Below, piece by piece: positions 16,974 to 27,072 of a stretch of DNA of 45,463 bases (position 1 is the first letter of the stretch; every line of letters starts with the position of its first letter). This stretch comes from Halobiforma nitratireducens JCM 10879 (GTDB taxonomy: Archaea > Halobacteriota > Halobacteria > Halobacteriales > Natrialbaceae): NCBI RefSeq assembly GCF_000337895.1, contig NZ_AOMA01000160.1, positions 28,007-73,469 of the forward strand. The letters run 5' to 3'. Below the pieces are notes generated by a model, which worked only from the letters and a program-made list of their open reading frames with translations, was not told the origin of the DNA and searched no databases. The position numbers and the translations under genes were made by a program.

Positions 16974-17807
16974 ATGCCAGCCGACAGCGAAGATCCGAAC
17001 GCGGACGTACAGTACCACCTCGAGGTCGGCCCCGAGGACGTCGCCGACACGGTGCTCCTGCCGGGCAATCCCGAACGACTCGAGAAGATCGTGGCCCACT
17101 GGGACGACCACGAGATTCGAGCCCACCACCGCGAGTACCGGACGGCGACCGGAACGTACGAGGGGACGCCGATCTCAGTCACCTCGACGGGGATCGGCAG
17201 CCCCTCCGCCGCGATCGCCGTCGAGGAACTGGCCCGCGTGGGCAGCGACACGTTCATCCGGGTCGGTTCCTGTGGTGCGCTCCAGGCCGAGATGGACGTC
17301 GGCGACCTCGTCGTCACGACCGGCGGCGTCCGCCAGGAGGGGACCAGCGACGAGTACGTCCGCGAGGACTACCCCGCGACGGCCGACCACGAGGTCGTCA
17401 CCGCACTCGTCGCGGCGGCCGAACACCTCGGCTACGAGTACCACACTGGCGTCACCATGAGTGCCGACTCCTTCTACGCGGGCCAGGGTCGACCCGGCTA
17501 CGACGGGTTCGAGGCAGCCGGTTCCGACGAGGTAGTCGACCAGCTCAAGGAGGCAAACGTCAAGAACATCGAGATGGAGGCAAGCGCCATCATGACGCTG
17601 GCGAACCTCTATGGCCTCCGTTCCGGTGCGGTCTGTTCCGTCTACGCGAACCGCGAAACTGGCGAGTTCCGCACCGAAGGCGAGTCACGGGCTGCCGAGA
17701 CGGCGACGCTTGCGACCCACGTCCTGGCGAAGATGGACGAGGCGAAACGCGAAGCCGGCGTCGACCGCTGGCACGCGGGACTCTCCCTGGACCTCGAGGA
17801 GATCTGA
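16974..17807 (+). CDS. udp: Uridine phosphorylase (NP-I family nucleoside phosphorylase)
   Basis: 277 residues. Cleaves uridine with phosphate to uracil and ribose 1-phosphate. Landmarks: phosphate loop LLPGNPERLEKI, TGIGSPSAAIAVEEL, FIRVGSCGAL and the ribose-binding NIEMEASAIMTLANLYG. The family members with EMEASA and a QxxR-like insert are mostly uridine phosphorylases, so purine activity is less likely but not excluded. ATG 16974 fits the TATA box position and the conserved N-terminus. With cdd and the importer it forms a pyrimidine nucleoside salvage route. Confidence 0.9.
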   Translation: MPADSEDPNADVQYHLEVGPEDVADTVLLPGNPERLEKIVAHWDDHEIRAHHREYRTATGTYEGTPISVTSTGIGSPSAAIAVEELARVGSDTFIRVGSCGALQAEMDVGDLVVTTGGVRQEGTSDEYVREDYPATADHEVVTALVAAAEHLGYEYHTGVTMSADSFYAGQGRPGYDGFEAAGSDEVVDQLKEANVKNIEMEASAIMTLANLYGLRSGAVCSVYANRETGEFRTEGESRAAETATLATHVLAKMDEAKREAGVDRWHAGLSLDLEEI

Positions 17808-17842
17808 GACATCTCTGTACAGAGCGTTCCTATAGCTATAGA

Positions 17843-17849
17843 TTTTATA
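17843..17849 (+). promoter_or_regulatory. TATA box of the lipoprotein pair
   Basis: TTTTATA centred 27 bases before GTG 17873, indicating a leaderless transcript starting at the GTG. Confidence 0.65.
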
Positions 17850-17872
17850 GGTTTTCGCTGAGATTTCCGACT

Positions 17873-18532
17873 GTGAACGCCCTCCATCTTCCGCGTCGGA
17901 GGCTCCTCTCCGGCGTCACAGCAGCCACCGTCGCGCTGTCGGGGTGTGCCGATCTCGATTCCGACCTCGAGGAGCCGTCGACGGACGACGAACCGGCAGC
18001 CGAGACGGAACTCCCCGACGGAGCGATCACGGAGCCCGCCGTTCGGACGCTCCGTTTCGAATCGACCGAGCCGATTGTCCGACATCCCGAGGACGACCGT
18101 CGAGCGGAGACGTTCTTCCTCACGGACGCCGAGAACGCGACCGCGCTCTCGTTCGGGGCCGAACCGGATGGAACGGACGCCGTCAGGTCGTTTCTGGATG
18201 AGACGACGTTCGAGTCGGAGTCGGTGCTGGTCTTCCAGCGGCCGATCGGCGAGTGTTACGAGCGCCGTCTCGAGTACGTCGTCGCCGATGCCGAACAGTT
18301 CGAGTTCCGGTTCTGCCGAGTGATGCGCGAGGCCACCGTCGACTGCGACGTCTCGAGCGAAGAGGGGCACGCGACGTTTCTCCGGGTGCCGGTCGCGTAC
18401 GACGAACGGCCGGCGGAGTTCGGCGGCAGCGAGGGCTCGTCGTGTCGGTACGGCGACGCCACCGCGCGAAACAGTAGCGAGCGCGAGGAGACGAACGATT
18501 CGCTGACCGACCGCGGCAGTGAGACGACATGA
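17873..18532 (+). CDS. Tat-exported lipoprotein, unknown function
   Basis: 219 residues from GTG, which fits the TATA box. The signal RRRLLSGVTAATVALSGC has a twin-arginine start and a lipobox, so the mature protein is anchored outside the membrane. An acidic linker (about 22-45) is followed by a compact, probably beta-rich domain with Cys pairs (GECYERRLEYV, FRFCRV, VDCDVS, SSCRYG), suggesting disulfides. No family is recognised with certainty. Its stop overlaps the next lipoprotein start by four bases (ATGA), so the two are co-translated. Confidence 0.75.
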   Translation: MNALHLPRRRLLSGVTAATVALSGCADLDSDLEEPSTDDEPAAETELPDGAITEPAVRTLRFESTEPIVRHPEDDRRAETFFLTDAENATALSFGAEPDGTDAVRSFLDETTFESESVLVFQRPIGECYERRLEYVVADAEQFEFRFCRVMREATVDCDVSSEEGHATFLRVPVAYDERPAEFGGSEGSSCRYGDATARNSSEREETNDSLTDRGSETT

Positions 18533-19857
18533 CCCGCGATCGCACGGCTTCTCGACCGATCGACCGACGTTCGGTGCTTACCGCGTCCGCAACCGGACTT
18601 GCCACGGCGCTCGCCGGCTGTACGTCGTTTTCGCTTCAGGACGATGACGACCCGCCGCGGCGCTTCGAACCCGAGGAGTACGCGACGATCGTCTCGGACG
18701 ACCTCCCACACCGCCGCCGACCCGCACCCGTCCAGCCGTCCCTATCCGCTGTCGAAACCACGCTCGAGGACCTTGAGGCCGATCTCGCGGCCATCCCGTC
18801 ACCGTTGACTGCCGACGACGTGCCGAACGAGGCCGCACGTTCCAGCATCGAACGGACCCACGAGATCGCGGAAAACCGACGGGACAATCTCACCGACGAA
18901 GACGACGAGTTCTACCGGTTCCGGGCGATCGTACTGGCACGCCGTTACGCGGGCGAAGCCGCGGGTGCGTACCGGGCCGTCGAAGGCGAGGTGACGCGGT
19001 CGACGATCGAATCCGATCGTGCGGCCATCCGCGACGAACTCCAGGACCGCCGGGACGTGTCGTCGTACGTCGGCGACGATCCCGGTCGGACGCTCGTCCT
19101 CTGGTCCCGTCTCGAGGACCGACTGGCTGTCGCCGAGAACAGGCTCGAGAATCGGCCACGGGAGCAGACTGCACCCGAACTCGAGATCGGCGAAATCGCC
19201 GGGGAGGTCGCGAACGCGGAGGCGACAGTCGAGTTCGTCGACGAACTCACAGCGCGGCACGACGACCGACTCGAGGACGGCCGATCCCTCGAGTCGACGT
19301 TCCGAACGGCACTCGACCGCTCGCTCGCGGCGATCGACGACGCCGACCTCCCGGACGACGACCAACAGGCGACGAATCTCGTCGATATCGACATCGATGG
19401 GACGGCCGCGGAACGACTGCTCGGTCGGGCCGCGGCGAACGTCTTCGGAGCCGCGAACCGGACGCGAGAGCGCGCCGCCGAGGAGCAACTGGTGGCGGCG
19501 CTGCGGTCGGCCTGCACGTTCGAAATCGATCGGCGCGCGTTCGAATCGATCCGCGACGCGGTCGCCGACGGCGACCACCGCCGGATCGACTCGGTCGAGG
19601 ACGTTCGGGCGGCGAGAGCGACCGCACTTGAGCGCGCTGCCGACGCGCCCTTCGACCCCGAAACGCCGACGGTAGGCGGCGACTTCCTCGGGGAGTGCTA
19701 CTGGTGGCTCGACAGTGAAGACGGGAAGCTGGAACGGCTGGCCGATCGCGGGCGAAGCGCCACCCTGCACCACGAGTACGCCGAATATACGCGCCACGCC
19801 GAACGGATCGCGGCGCTTCCGGACGCCGTCGCGACCGTCGAGGATCGACTCGAGTGA
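18529..19857 (+). CDS. Tat-exported lipoprotein, helical, unknown function
   Basis: 442 residues. Signal IDRRSVLTASATGLATALAGC with twin arginine and lipobox Cys. The mature part is overwhelmingly alpha-helical and Arg/Glu/Asp-rich (repeated segments such as LEDRLAVAENRLENRP, EVANAEATVEFVDELTARH), with one Cys pair (SACTFEI, GECYWWLD). The protein could form a long helical bundle at the cell surface. No homologous family is recognised. Coupled to the preceding lipoprotein. Confidence 0.75.
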   Translation: MTRDRTASRPIDRRSVLTASATGLATALAGCTSFSLQDDDDPPRRFEPEEYATIVSDDLPHRRRPAPVQPSLSAVETTLEDLEADLAAIPSPLTADDVPNEAARSSIERTHEIAENRRDNLTDEDDEFYRFRAIVLARRYAGEAAGAYRAVEGEVTRSTIESDRAAIRDELQDRRDVSSYVGDDPGRTLVLWSRLEDRLAVAENRLENRPREQTAPELEIGEIAGEVANAEATVEFVDELTARHDDRLEDGRSLESTFRTALDRSLAAIDDADLPDDDQQATNLVDIDIDGTAAERLLGRAAANVFGAANRTRERAAEEQLVAALRSACTFEIDRRAFESIRDAVADGDHRRIDSVEDVRAARATALERAADAPFDPETPTVGGDFLGECYWWLDSEDGKLERLADRGRSATLHHEYAEYTRHAERIAALPDAVATVEDRLE

Positions 19858-19924
19858 CAGGTCCGTCCGCTCGGACGCGCTGGTTCACTCTACGACACGG
19901 TCACAGTCACCACAGTCACCACAG

Positions 19925-20689
19925 TCACTCCCGCAGCCGAACGATCCCTTCTTCGAGCACCCTGCGGTTCAGAACGACGTACTCCTCGGAGTCGTCCTCG
20001 ATCTTCGTGACGAACAGATCGACCTCCTGGACGATTCCAGACTGGTCGCCGATCCGAATCTCGTCGCCGATCCCGTAGGGCTGATTCAACAGGAGGTAGA
20101 TTCCCGCCGCGCTCGAGATGAGGAAATCCTTGAAAGCAACGGTAAAGACGATGACGGCACCGACGGCGTACACCGTCAGCAGGATCAACAACGCGATCAC
20201 GTGGACGCCGATCTGGCCCAACGCGATGACGAGCGTAACGAAGAGAACCGTGTACTTGACGACCTTCGGGATGACCGATACCTCGGGCAGCTTCACCCCC
20301 CGCAGATACTCGCTGACGATCAGCTCCGCCTTATCGGCGATGATAAATCCGAGAATGAGCACCAGTACGGCGATGAATACCTGTGGGATAAACTCCGTCA
20401 CCCGCAGCCAGAACGCGTCCGTATCCAGCAGTTGGGCGATGTGAATCGCCGTCAGCACCGCGATCCCGTATATGAACCACGAACTCAGTCGGGCGACGAT
20501 CTCGACGGTCGAGGTGCCGATCGACTGGGCAGTCCGCTCGAACGGCGTCCCTTCGACCGCGTCGGGTACCCCGGCCGCCGTGAGCAACTCCTTGTTGAGC
20601 CGCCCGACGAGATAGCCCACGACGAGCCCGAGCGCGAGGACCGCGGCGGCGATAACCGCCGGCTCTTCGATGAGCGTCTGCCACTCCAT
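19925..20689 (-). CDS. Small MscS-type mechanosensitive channel
   Basis: 254 residues. Four or five membrane helices (about 9-29, 67-88, 98-118, 133-175) lead into an MscS pore helix and beta domain: VAFKDFLISSAAGIYLLLN then PYGIGDEIRIGDQSGIVQEV, ending at EEYVVLNRRVLEEGIVRLRE. The large alpha/beta C-terminal vestibule of E. coli MscS is missing, so this is a minimal form. It starts one base after the dacZ stop. Haloarchaeal dacZ is commonly next to such a channel, suggesting a link between c-di-AMP and osmotic release (inference). Confidence 0.88.
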   Translation of the reverse strand: MEWQTLIEEPAVIAAAVLALGLVVGYLVGRLNKELLTAAGVPDAVEGTPFERTAQSIGTSTVEIVARLSSWFIYGIAVLTAIHIAQLLDTDAFWLRVTEFIPQVFIAVLVLILGFIIADKAELIVSEYLRGVKLPEVSVIPKVVKYTVLFVTLVIALGQIGVHVIALLILLTVYAVGAVIVFTVAFKDFLISSAAGIYLLLNQPYGIGDEIRIGDQSGIVQEVDLFVTKIEDDSEEYVVLNRRVLEEGIVRLRE

Positions 20690-20690
20690 A

Positions 20691-21503
20691 TCAGTACGCC
20701 TCCGGGTCGACCTCCAGAATCATCTCTCCGCCCTTGAACGCCCGGACGAGCCCGTCGCTCTCCGAGAGGACGATCGAGACCGCGTTCGTATCCCTGGTGA
20801 TCGCACCGCCGGCCATATGCCTCGCACCTAGCCCTTTCGGAATGTCGACCCCTTCTGCGGACGGCTCGAGGTAGCGATACGCGGAGACGATCTTGCCCGC
20901 ATCGGAGATGACGAACGCGCCGTCGAGCCGCGAGAACTCCTTGAGCATCACGTTGACGATCCGATCACCGACGTGGACGTGGGACTTCTCGAAGGGGTTG
21001 TACGACAGCGGCCGGGACTTGTTCATCACTTTGCCGGCATCACCGACGATAAACAGTGCGCCGACGGGTTTCCCCTTCTGTCCTTTCTTCCCGAGTTCGA
21101 TCGCCAACTCGAGGACGGCCTTGATGACCTCGGGTTCGGCGCGGGATTTGGCGAACAGATCGTATATCCCAGTGTGATCGTCGGCGCTTGCCCGCACGCG
21201 GGAGACGGTGTCGATTTCGTCGGCGAAAATCCGCGTCGCACAGGCGAGTTCGTCCCCGTCCTCGATCACGCCCGCCTCGATCCCGCCCTCGAGGCCGAAC
21301 TTGATCCGGTCGGCGACATCGTCGAACGCCAGTGGCAGTTCGACGAAGGTATCCGCTCCGACGTCGTTCTCGGTGCCGACGACGATGACGTCGACATCGT
21401 CGACGTCGGCGAACCGCTCGTAGTACGAGCCGCTCGGAGAGAACAACATCACGCCGTCGACACTCGAGAAGAGGTCCCCGAACACGTCGTCTAACCCGTC
21501 CAT
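20691..21503 (-). CDS. dacZ: Diadenylate cyclase DacZ (c-di-AMP synthase)
   Basis: 270 residues. Makes c-di-AMP from two ATP. The N-terminal part (about 1-115) is the archaeal-specific domain; the C-terminal DAC domain (about 120-265) has the catalytic DGA (194-196, RLDGAFVISDAGK) and GARHMAGGAIT (226 on). ATG 21503 gives MDGLDDVFGDLFSS; longer in-frame versions run into non-coding sequence. A single cytoplasmic protein, without the membrane helices of bacterial CdaA. c-di-AMP controls osmotic balance in Haloferax, consistent with the coupled MscS gene. Confidence 0.93.
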   Translation of the reverse strand: MDGLDDVFGDLFSSVDGVMLFSPSGSYYERFADVDDVDVIVVGTENDVGADTFVELPLAFDDVADRIKFGLEGGIEAGVIEDGDELACATRIFADEIDTVSRVRASADDHTGIYDLFAKSRAEPEVIKAVLELAIELGKKGQKGKPVGALFIVGDAGKVMNKSRPLSYNPFEKSHVHVGDRIVNVMLKEFSRLDGAFVISDAGKIVSAYRYLEPSAEGVDIPKGLGARHMAGGAITRDTNAVSIVLSESDGLVRAFKGGEMILEVDPEAY

Positions 21504-21815
21504 TGCTTTTACAAGCTGTGTCCGCGCGAATAAGCGTTTTGGGATGTCTGACGCTCGTCTGTCGCTTTTCTCTATCGCTACTCGAGTTGATTGATCGTCG
21601 GTCGGTCCCGAGACGACACTGACACTGGCAACTCGAGAGTGGCGTCGGGACCGGATAACGGCAGACGGGACCGAAGCAGACTGGCCTGTCGTTCTCGAGT
21701 AGAGCGGTTGTACTCGAACGAGAGAAGCCACTGATCGACTGCTCGGCTCACGAGGTCGTGCTCGAAGAACTCACTTCTGCTCTCGTTTTTCGATTCGGTC
21801 AAAACCCAGTCAGTA

Positions 21816-21837
21816 CGCGGGACCGGATTCGAACCGG
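21816..21837. repeat. Duplicate of the tRNA-Leu 3' end (att-like)
   Basis: 22 bases identical to 21935-21956, the acceptor/T-arm end of tRNA-Leu (begins CGCGGGACCGGATTCG). Such direct repeats are left when an element integrates site-specifically at a tRNA gene. Only 97 bases separate the copies, so any element is now mostly gone. Confidence 0.7.
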
Positions 21838-21897
21838 AGGGAGACGGTCGCTCAGTTCGTTCGCGCTGCGACTCCCAGGGTTCGAATCCGCTCGACG

Positions 21898-21933
21898 ATT
21901 GCTGTCGCTCGCGAGTTTGCTCGCGACAGCAAT
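21898..21933 (-). terminator. Hairpin directly behind tRNA-Leu
   Basis: ATTGCTGTCGC ... GCGACAGCAAT, perfect 11-base arms around a 14-base centre that can itself pair (TCGCGAG/CTCGCGA). It starts at the base after the tRNA 3' end. Could terminate or guide 3' processing, or be part of the former integrated element. Confidence 0.5.
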
Positions 21934-22017
21934 GCGCGGGACCGGATTCGAACCGGCGGACCCCTACGGGACAGCGTCCTAAGCGCTGCGCCGTTGGCCT
22001 AGCTTGGCTACCCGCGC
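21934..22017 (-). tRNA. tRNA-Leu (anticodon TAG)
   Basis: 84 bases. Acceptor GCGCGGG pairs with CCCGCGC; D arm GTAGCCAAGCTAGGCC; anticodon stem-loop with TAG in GCGCTTAGGACGC; a long class II variable arm (TGTCCCGTAGGGGTC region); T arm CCGGTTCGAATCCGG. The long variable arm and TAG anticodon identify leucine (CUA codons). CCA is not encoded. No intron. Confidence 0.92.
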
Positions 22018-22069
22018 TCACCCCCGCCTTTTCACGAATCGAGTAAGAACCTGTCGATCCCGCGCGTGC

Positions 22070-22243
22070 TCATTGGTGTTTGACCGGCTCCTCCGGGGAC
22101 CAGTCAGGAGGAACGATGAACGTTACGTGCTCGGGGTCCCGAAGCTGATGGAGCTCCGCGGCTTGCTCTGCCAGTGATCGGTCCCGGTACGGCATCTCGA
22201 GGCCGCAGCCGGTACAGACGAGTTTGCAGGTTGGTTCTTTCAT
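22070..22243 (-). CDS. Small Cys-rich (zinc-binding) protein
   Basis: 57 residues from ATG 22243. Starts MKEPTCKLVCTGCGLEMPYR, with Cys6, Cys10, Cys13 and a later His (AAELHQLRDPEH), a possible single zinc site, then a helix (SLAEQAAELHQL). Such mini zinc-finger proteins are numerous in haloarchaea and usually of unknown role. Upstream in-frame codons extend into non-coding sequence, so this Met is preferred. Confidence 0.65.
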   Translation of the reverse strand: MKEPTCKLVCTGCGLEMPYRDRSLAEQAAELHQLRDPEHVTFIVPPDWSPEEPVKHQ

Positions 22244-22449
22244 GTGGTGGTCCCCAGGGGGCCGCCGGTCGGGTAGCGTCACGTCGCCTCGGCTTTGGCC
22301 TCGGGGCGGCTTTAGTAGTCGTCTCCTAGTGAAACCGCAGGAGAACGGCCGGTTCACATAGTCGTTCGTAGCTGTACGTTGGACCGAGTAGCACCGTATT
22401 GGTACCGTCCGAACGTTCGCCAACACGCCGAATTCCGCTCACCAGCGGG

Positions 22450-22454
22450 TTTAT
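22450..22454 (+). promoter_or_regulatory. TATA box of the TFB-like gene
   Basis: TTTAT centred 27 bases before ATG 22479 predicts a leaderless transcript. Confidence 0.55.
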
Positions 22455-22478
22455 GATCGATGGCGAGATATCTCGGGT

Positions 22479-22787
22479 ATGCACAGCGCTCGGGACCGGA
22501 TCGAGTACGCCTCCTGGCTCGAGGAACTCGAGCGGATCGCCGATCGACTCGACCTCTCGTCGGAAGCGAGATCGACTGCAACCGACCTCTTCCTGACCGA
22601 CGTGCCCGAGGAAGACCGCTCGAAGCGGGCGACGCTGGCCGCGAGCGTCTATGCCGCATCGCTGGTCGCCGGCGAGGGACGGACACAAGGCGAGGTTGCC
22701 GACGCCGCCGACGTCTCCCGACTCTCGATCCAGACGCGATGGAAGACCGTTCTCGAGCGGGCCGGGCTCGAGCCGCCGAGTTGGTGA
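22479..22787 (+). CDS. TFB-like protein with a single cyclin fold
   Basis: 102 residues. The sequence matches one cyclin repeat of archaeal TFB/TFIIB: a first helix pair (EYASWLEELERIADRLDLS), ATDLFLT, the AASVYAASLVAGEGRTQGEV repeat core, and the recognition helix region DVSRLSIQTRWKTVLERAGL. It lacks the N-terminal zinc ribbon, B-finger and the second cyclin repeat of full TFBs (about 310-330 residues). It may bind DNA or TBP without recruiting polymerase and so modulate initiation; this is inference. It stands alone, convergent with coaD. Confidence 0.75.
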   Translation: MHSARDRIEYASWLEELERIADRLDLSSEARSTATDLFLTDVPEEDRSKRATLAASVYAASLVAGEGRTQGEVADAADVSRLSIQTRWKTVLERAGLEPPSW

Positions 22788-22989
22788 CGAGCCACGACGA
22801 GCACCGGGCACAAACACCGGAGAACCAGCCCGATACTGACCGAGACACTGATCGGGACGGGGCGGCCGAAAACGGATCGGCCCAACGGTTACCGAAGGAT
22901 CAGGTTACGATATCCCCTACTCCCGGGAACCTCGGAAAGGGCGGAGTTAGGGACGAAACGGTCGCCGCGACCGACCGACCGTCCTCCCG
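22788..22989. other. Intergenic spacer after the TFB-like gene
   Basis: No gene, RNA or strong secondary structure seen before the tandem hairpin array. Confidence 0.5.
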
Positions 22990-23064
22990 TCACTCGGAGG
23001 ACGATCTCCGACAGTCACTCGGAGGACGATCTCCGACAGTCACTCGGAGGACGATCTCCGACAG
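22990..23064. repeat. Three 25-base tandem repeats, each a hairpin
   Basis: Three exact copies of a 25-base unit, each containing TCGGAG-GACGAT-CTCCGA (6-base arms, 6-base loop). A fourth copy begins at 23065 and its first bases form the stop codon (TCA on the plus strand) of coaD. Between convergent genes, this could act as a bidirectional terminator. There are no spacers, so it is not a CRISPR. Confidence 0.9.
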
Positions 23065-23553
23065 TCACTCTTGGTCTGCGTTTCGCCTTTCGCCGTCCAG
23101 CACGTTGCCATGCTCGTCGATCTCGCCTTTGACGATCCTGGTGCTCGAGATGATGTCCCCGTCCTCGGCCCGGACGTGGGGCACGACGACGACCTCGAGC
23201 GGATCGTGGCCACGCTCCCGACGAATCTCGTTGATCCGGTCCCCGCCTTCCCGCGTTTCGGGCGAGACGACGAGGTAGTCGAACTGCGACTCGGGTGCGA
23301 TGCCGGTCGGCTTCTCGAGCGTGCGGATTTCGAAGTCGCGGTCGTGCTCCTCGGCGAAGGCCTCGAGTTCGTTCTCGAGGTCGGCTTCGCGCTCCTCGTA
23401 GCTTCGAACCGGACGGTCGACCTGCCGCGTTTTCGGCGCGAGTTCGTCGCTGGTCAGCCCGACGGTTACGTCCCCGAGTTCGAACGCCCGTTCGAACAGC
23501 TTGCGGTGGCCGTCGTGAACGGGGTCGAACGTCCCACCAAGCGCGACGTCCAT
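23065..23553 (-). CDS. coaD: Phosphopantetheine adenylyltransferase
   Basis: 162 residues. Transfers AMP to 4'-phosphopantetheine to give dephospho-CoA. Nucleotidyltransferase motifs: GGTFDPVHDGH (6-16) and ISSTRIV (135-141). This is the archaeal/eukaryotic-like form, with the KTRQVDRPVRSYEERE segment. ATG 23553 is fixed by the conserved MDVALGGTFDPVH start. The stop and last codons touch the tandem hairpin repeats. Confidence 0.92.
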   Translation of the reverse strand: MDVALGGTFDPVHDGHRKLFERAFELGDVTVGLTSDELAPKTRQVDRPVRSYEEREADLENELEAFAEEHDRDFEIRTLEKPTGIAPESQFDYLVVSPETREGGDRINEIRRERGHDPLEVVVVPHVRAEDGDIISSTRIVKGEIDEHGNVLDGERRNADQE

Positions 23554-23663
23554 ACCCGACCTCACTTGCGCGCCCCGTATAAAACGGTCGAATCGGTAAC
23601 CCGGTGGTCGTCTGACGCTGCTCGAGATGGTTTCGACGACCGTCGAAATGCACCTTCGCATTG

Positions 23664-23670
23664 TTTTTAG
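23664..23670 (+). promoter_or_regulatory. maeB promoter TATA box
   Basis: TTTTTAG centred 27 bases before ATG 23694, consistent with a leaderless mRNA. Confidence 0.65.
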
Positions 23671-23693
23671 TGGTCGCCCGCACTGTCCCCGAT

Positions 23694-25949
<2,256 letters not shown>

Positions 25950-25960
25950 GCCCGTAGCGC

Positions 25961-26935
25961 CTACCGCTCGCGAGGTTCCCGCTCGAGTCGTGAGTCGAAC
26001 GGCGTGATCGAGACGTGTCTCGCGACGATCGAGATACGGACGGCGTAGGCAGTCAACAGCCCGATCGGAAGGAGGCCGACGGCGAGTGTCAGTACCGCGA
26101 CCACCGTCAGACCGATCGTGCTCTCCGCGCCCGCGGTCGTCTCGTACCCCGCCAGTCGAACGAGCATCGCAATCGACAGGAAGATCGCGGGAACACCGGT
26201 ATAGAGCAGCGATTGGGACAGTCGCGACAGGTCCCGCTGAATGGCCATCGAGACGAAGTAGTATCTGGCCACGTCCAGTTGTTCGAGTTCGGTACGAACC
26301 TCCTCGAGTGCCGTCTCCGTCCTTTCGGCCGACGACAACTCGTTGGCGAACTCGGACTGGACCCGCTGGACCGAACGAATGAAGTCCATGTATCGGACCG
26401 GGAGCACGGCGACGACGAGCGCGAGCAGCGGTGGCGACCACGACGGGTCCCCCTCGAGGCGGGCGCGAACCGTCGACACGTGGTCGTCGATCCTACCGGT
26501 GAGCGTCGAGACGGCTGCCGTGAGTTCGGTCTCCTCGCCGGCGACGGAGCGTTCGAGAGCGGACGCGGACGCCTCGAGTTGGACGATCGACGCCCGGAAG
26601 AACGGGGTCGGCTCGAACGGGACGTCCGCGCGGTTGGTTGCAGACCGGTGGAAGTCGATCGTCTGTCTGATCTCGTCGCGAAGCTGTCCCGGCGAGCCGA
26701 AATCGCGGGACAACACGAGCTGGTTGATGGAAACGACGATGGTGATCAGCGTGACGTTGCCGGCGACGAGACTGCCGTACAGGTAGTAAAGCGGAAGGTA
26801 GTTCTCGAGGCCGCCGGCGACCGCGCTGGTGCCGACGATGGCGGCTCCGATCGAAACGATTCCGACGGCGACGAGCCTGCGGTCCATCTCCAGGGCGACG
26901 GTCCGCAGTCGGCTTCGAACGGACGAGACACTCAT
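25961..26935 (-). CDS. Integral membrane protein, unknown function
   Basis: 324 residues from ATG 26935. Two N-terminal membrane helices (about 20-42, 48-72), a large soluble helical middle (about 75-230, with conserved-looking VLSRDFGSPGQLRDEIR and an Arg/Glu-rich bundle) carrying one more hydrophobic segment (SPPLLALVVAVLPVRYMDFI), and two helices near the end (about 245-267, 275-305). I know similar haloarchaeal proteins only as uncharacterised. Convergent with maeB (11 bases apart) and divergent from rps8e. Confidence 0.75.
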   Translation of the reverse strand: MSVSSVRSRLRTVALEMDRRLVAVGIVSIGAAIVGTSAVAGGLENYLPLYYLYGSLVAGNVTLITIVVSINQLVLSRDFGSPGQLRDEIRQTIDFHRSATNRADVPFEPTPFFRASIVQLEASASALERSVAGEETELTAAVSTLTGRIDDHVSTVRARLEGDPSWSPPLLALVVAVLPVRYMDFIRSVQRVQSEFANELSSAERTETALEEVRTELEQLDVARYYFVSMAIQRDLSRLSQSLLYTGVPAIFLSIAMLVRLAGYETTAGAESTIGLTVVAVLTLAVGLLPIGLLTAYAVRISIVARHVSITPFDSRLEREPRER

Positions 26936-27072
26936 CGCAGGCGTTTCGTCCCGCGAGGCGATAGGAGCGGCGGATTCGGATCGGAGTCGAGGACGAAACC
27001 GGGAAAAAGAACACGGACAGGTCGCCGGCGTGAAAGCGTGCATTCAAGTAGACGCCGCGATTTCTCCCGGGT

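Larger units (their letters stand above)
21504..21933. other. Gene-poor tRNA-flanking region
   Basis: No supported gene. A minus strand open frame here reads through tRNA-related sequence and is not convincing, though its stretch FFEHDLVSRAVDQWLLSFEY (about 21710-21770) could be a remnant. The right part contains a duplicated tRNA 3' end, a T-arm-like sequence (GGGTTCGAATCC, about 21879-21889) and a hairpin. Confidence 0.6.

Noticed and set aside
21877-21895. Possible second tRNA on the plus strand (T-arm-like GGGTTCGAATCC)
   Set aside because: No matching acceptor, D or anticodon arms can be drawn around it.
21578-22021. Minus strand ORF through the tRNA-Leu region
   Set aside because: It runs through the tRNA gene and its duplicated end; only a short part looks protein-like.
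22990-23064. CRISPR-like short repeats
   Set aside because: The 25-base units are directly adjacent with no spacers and no cas genes nearby.
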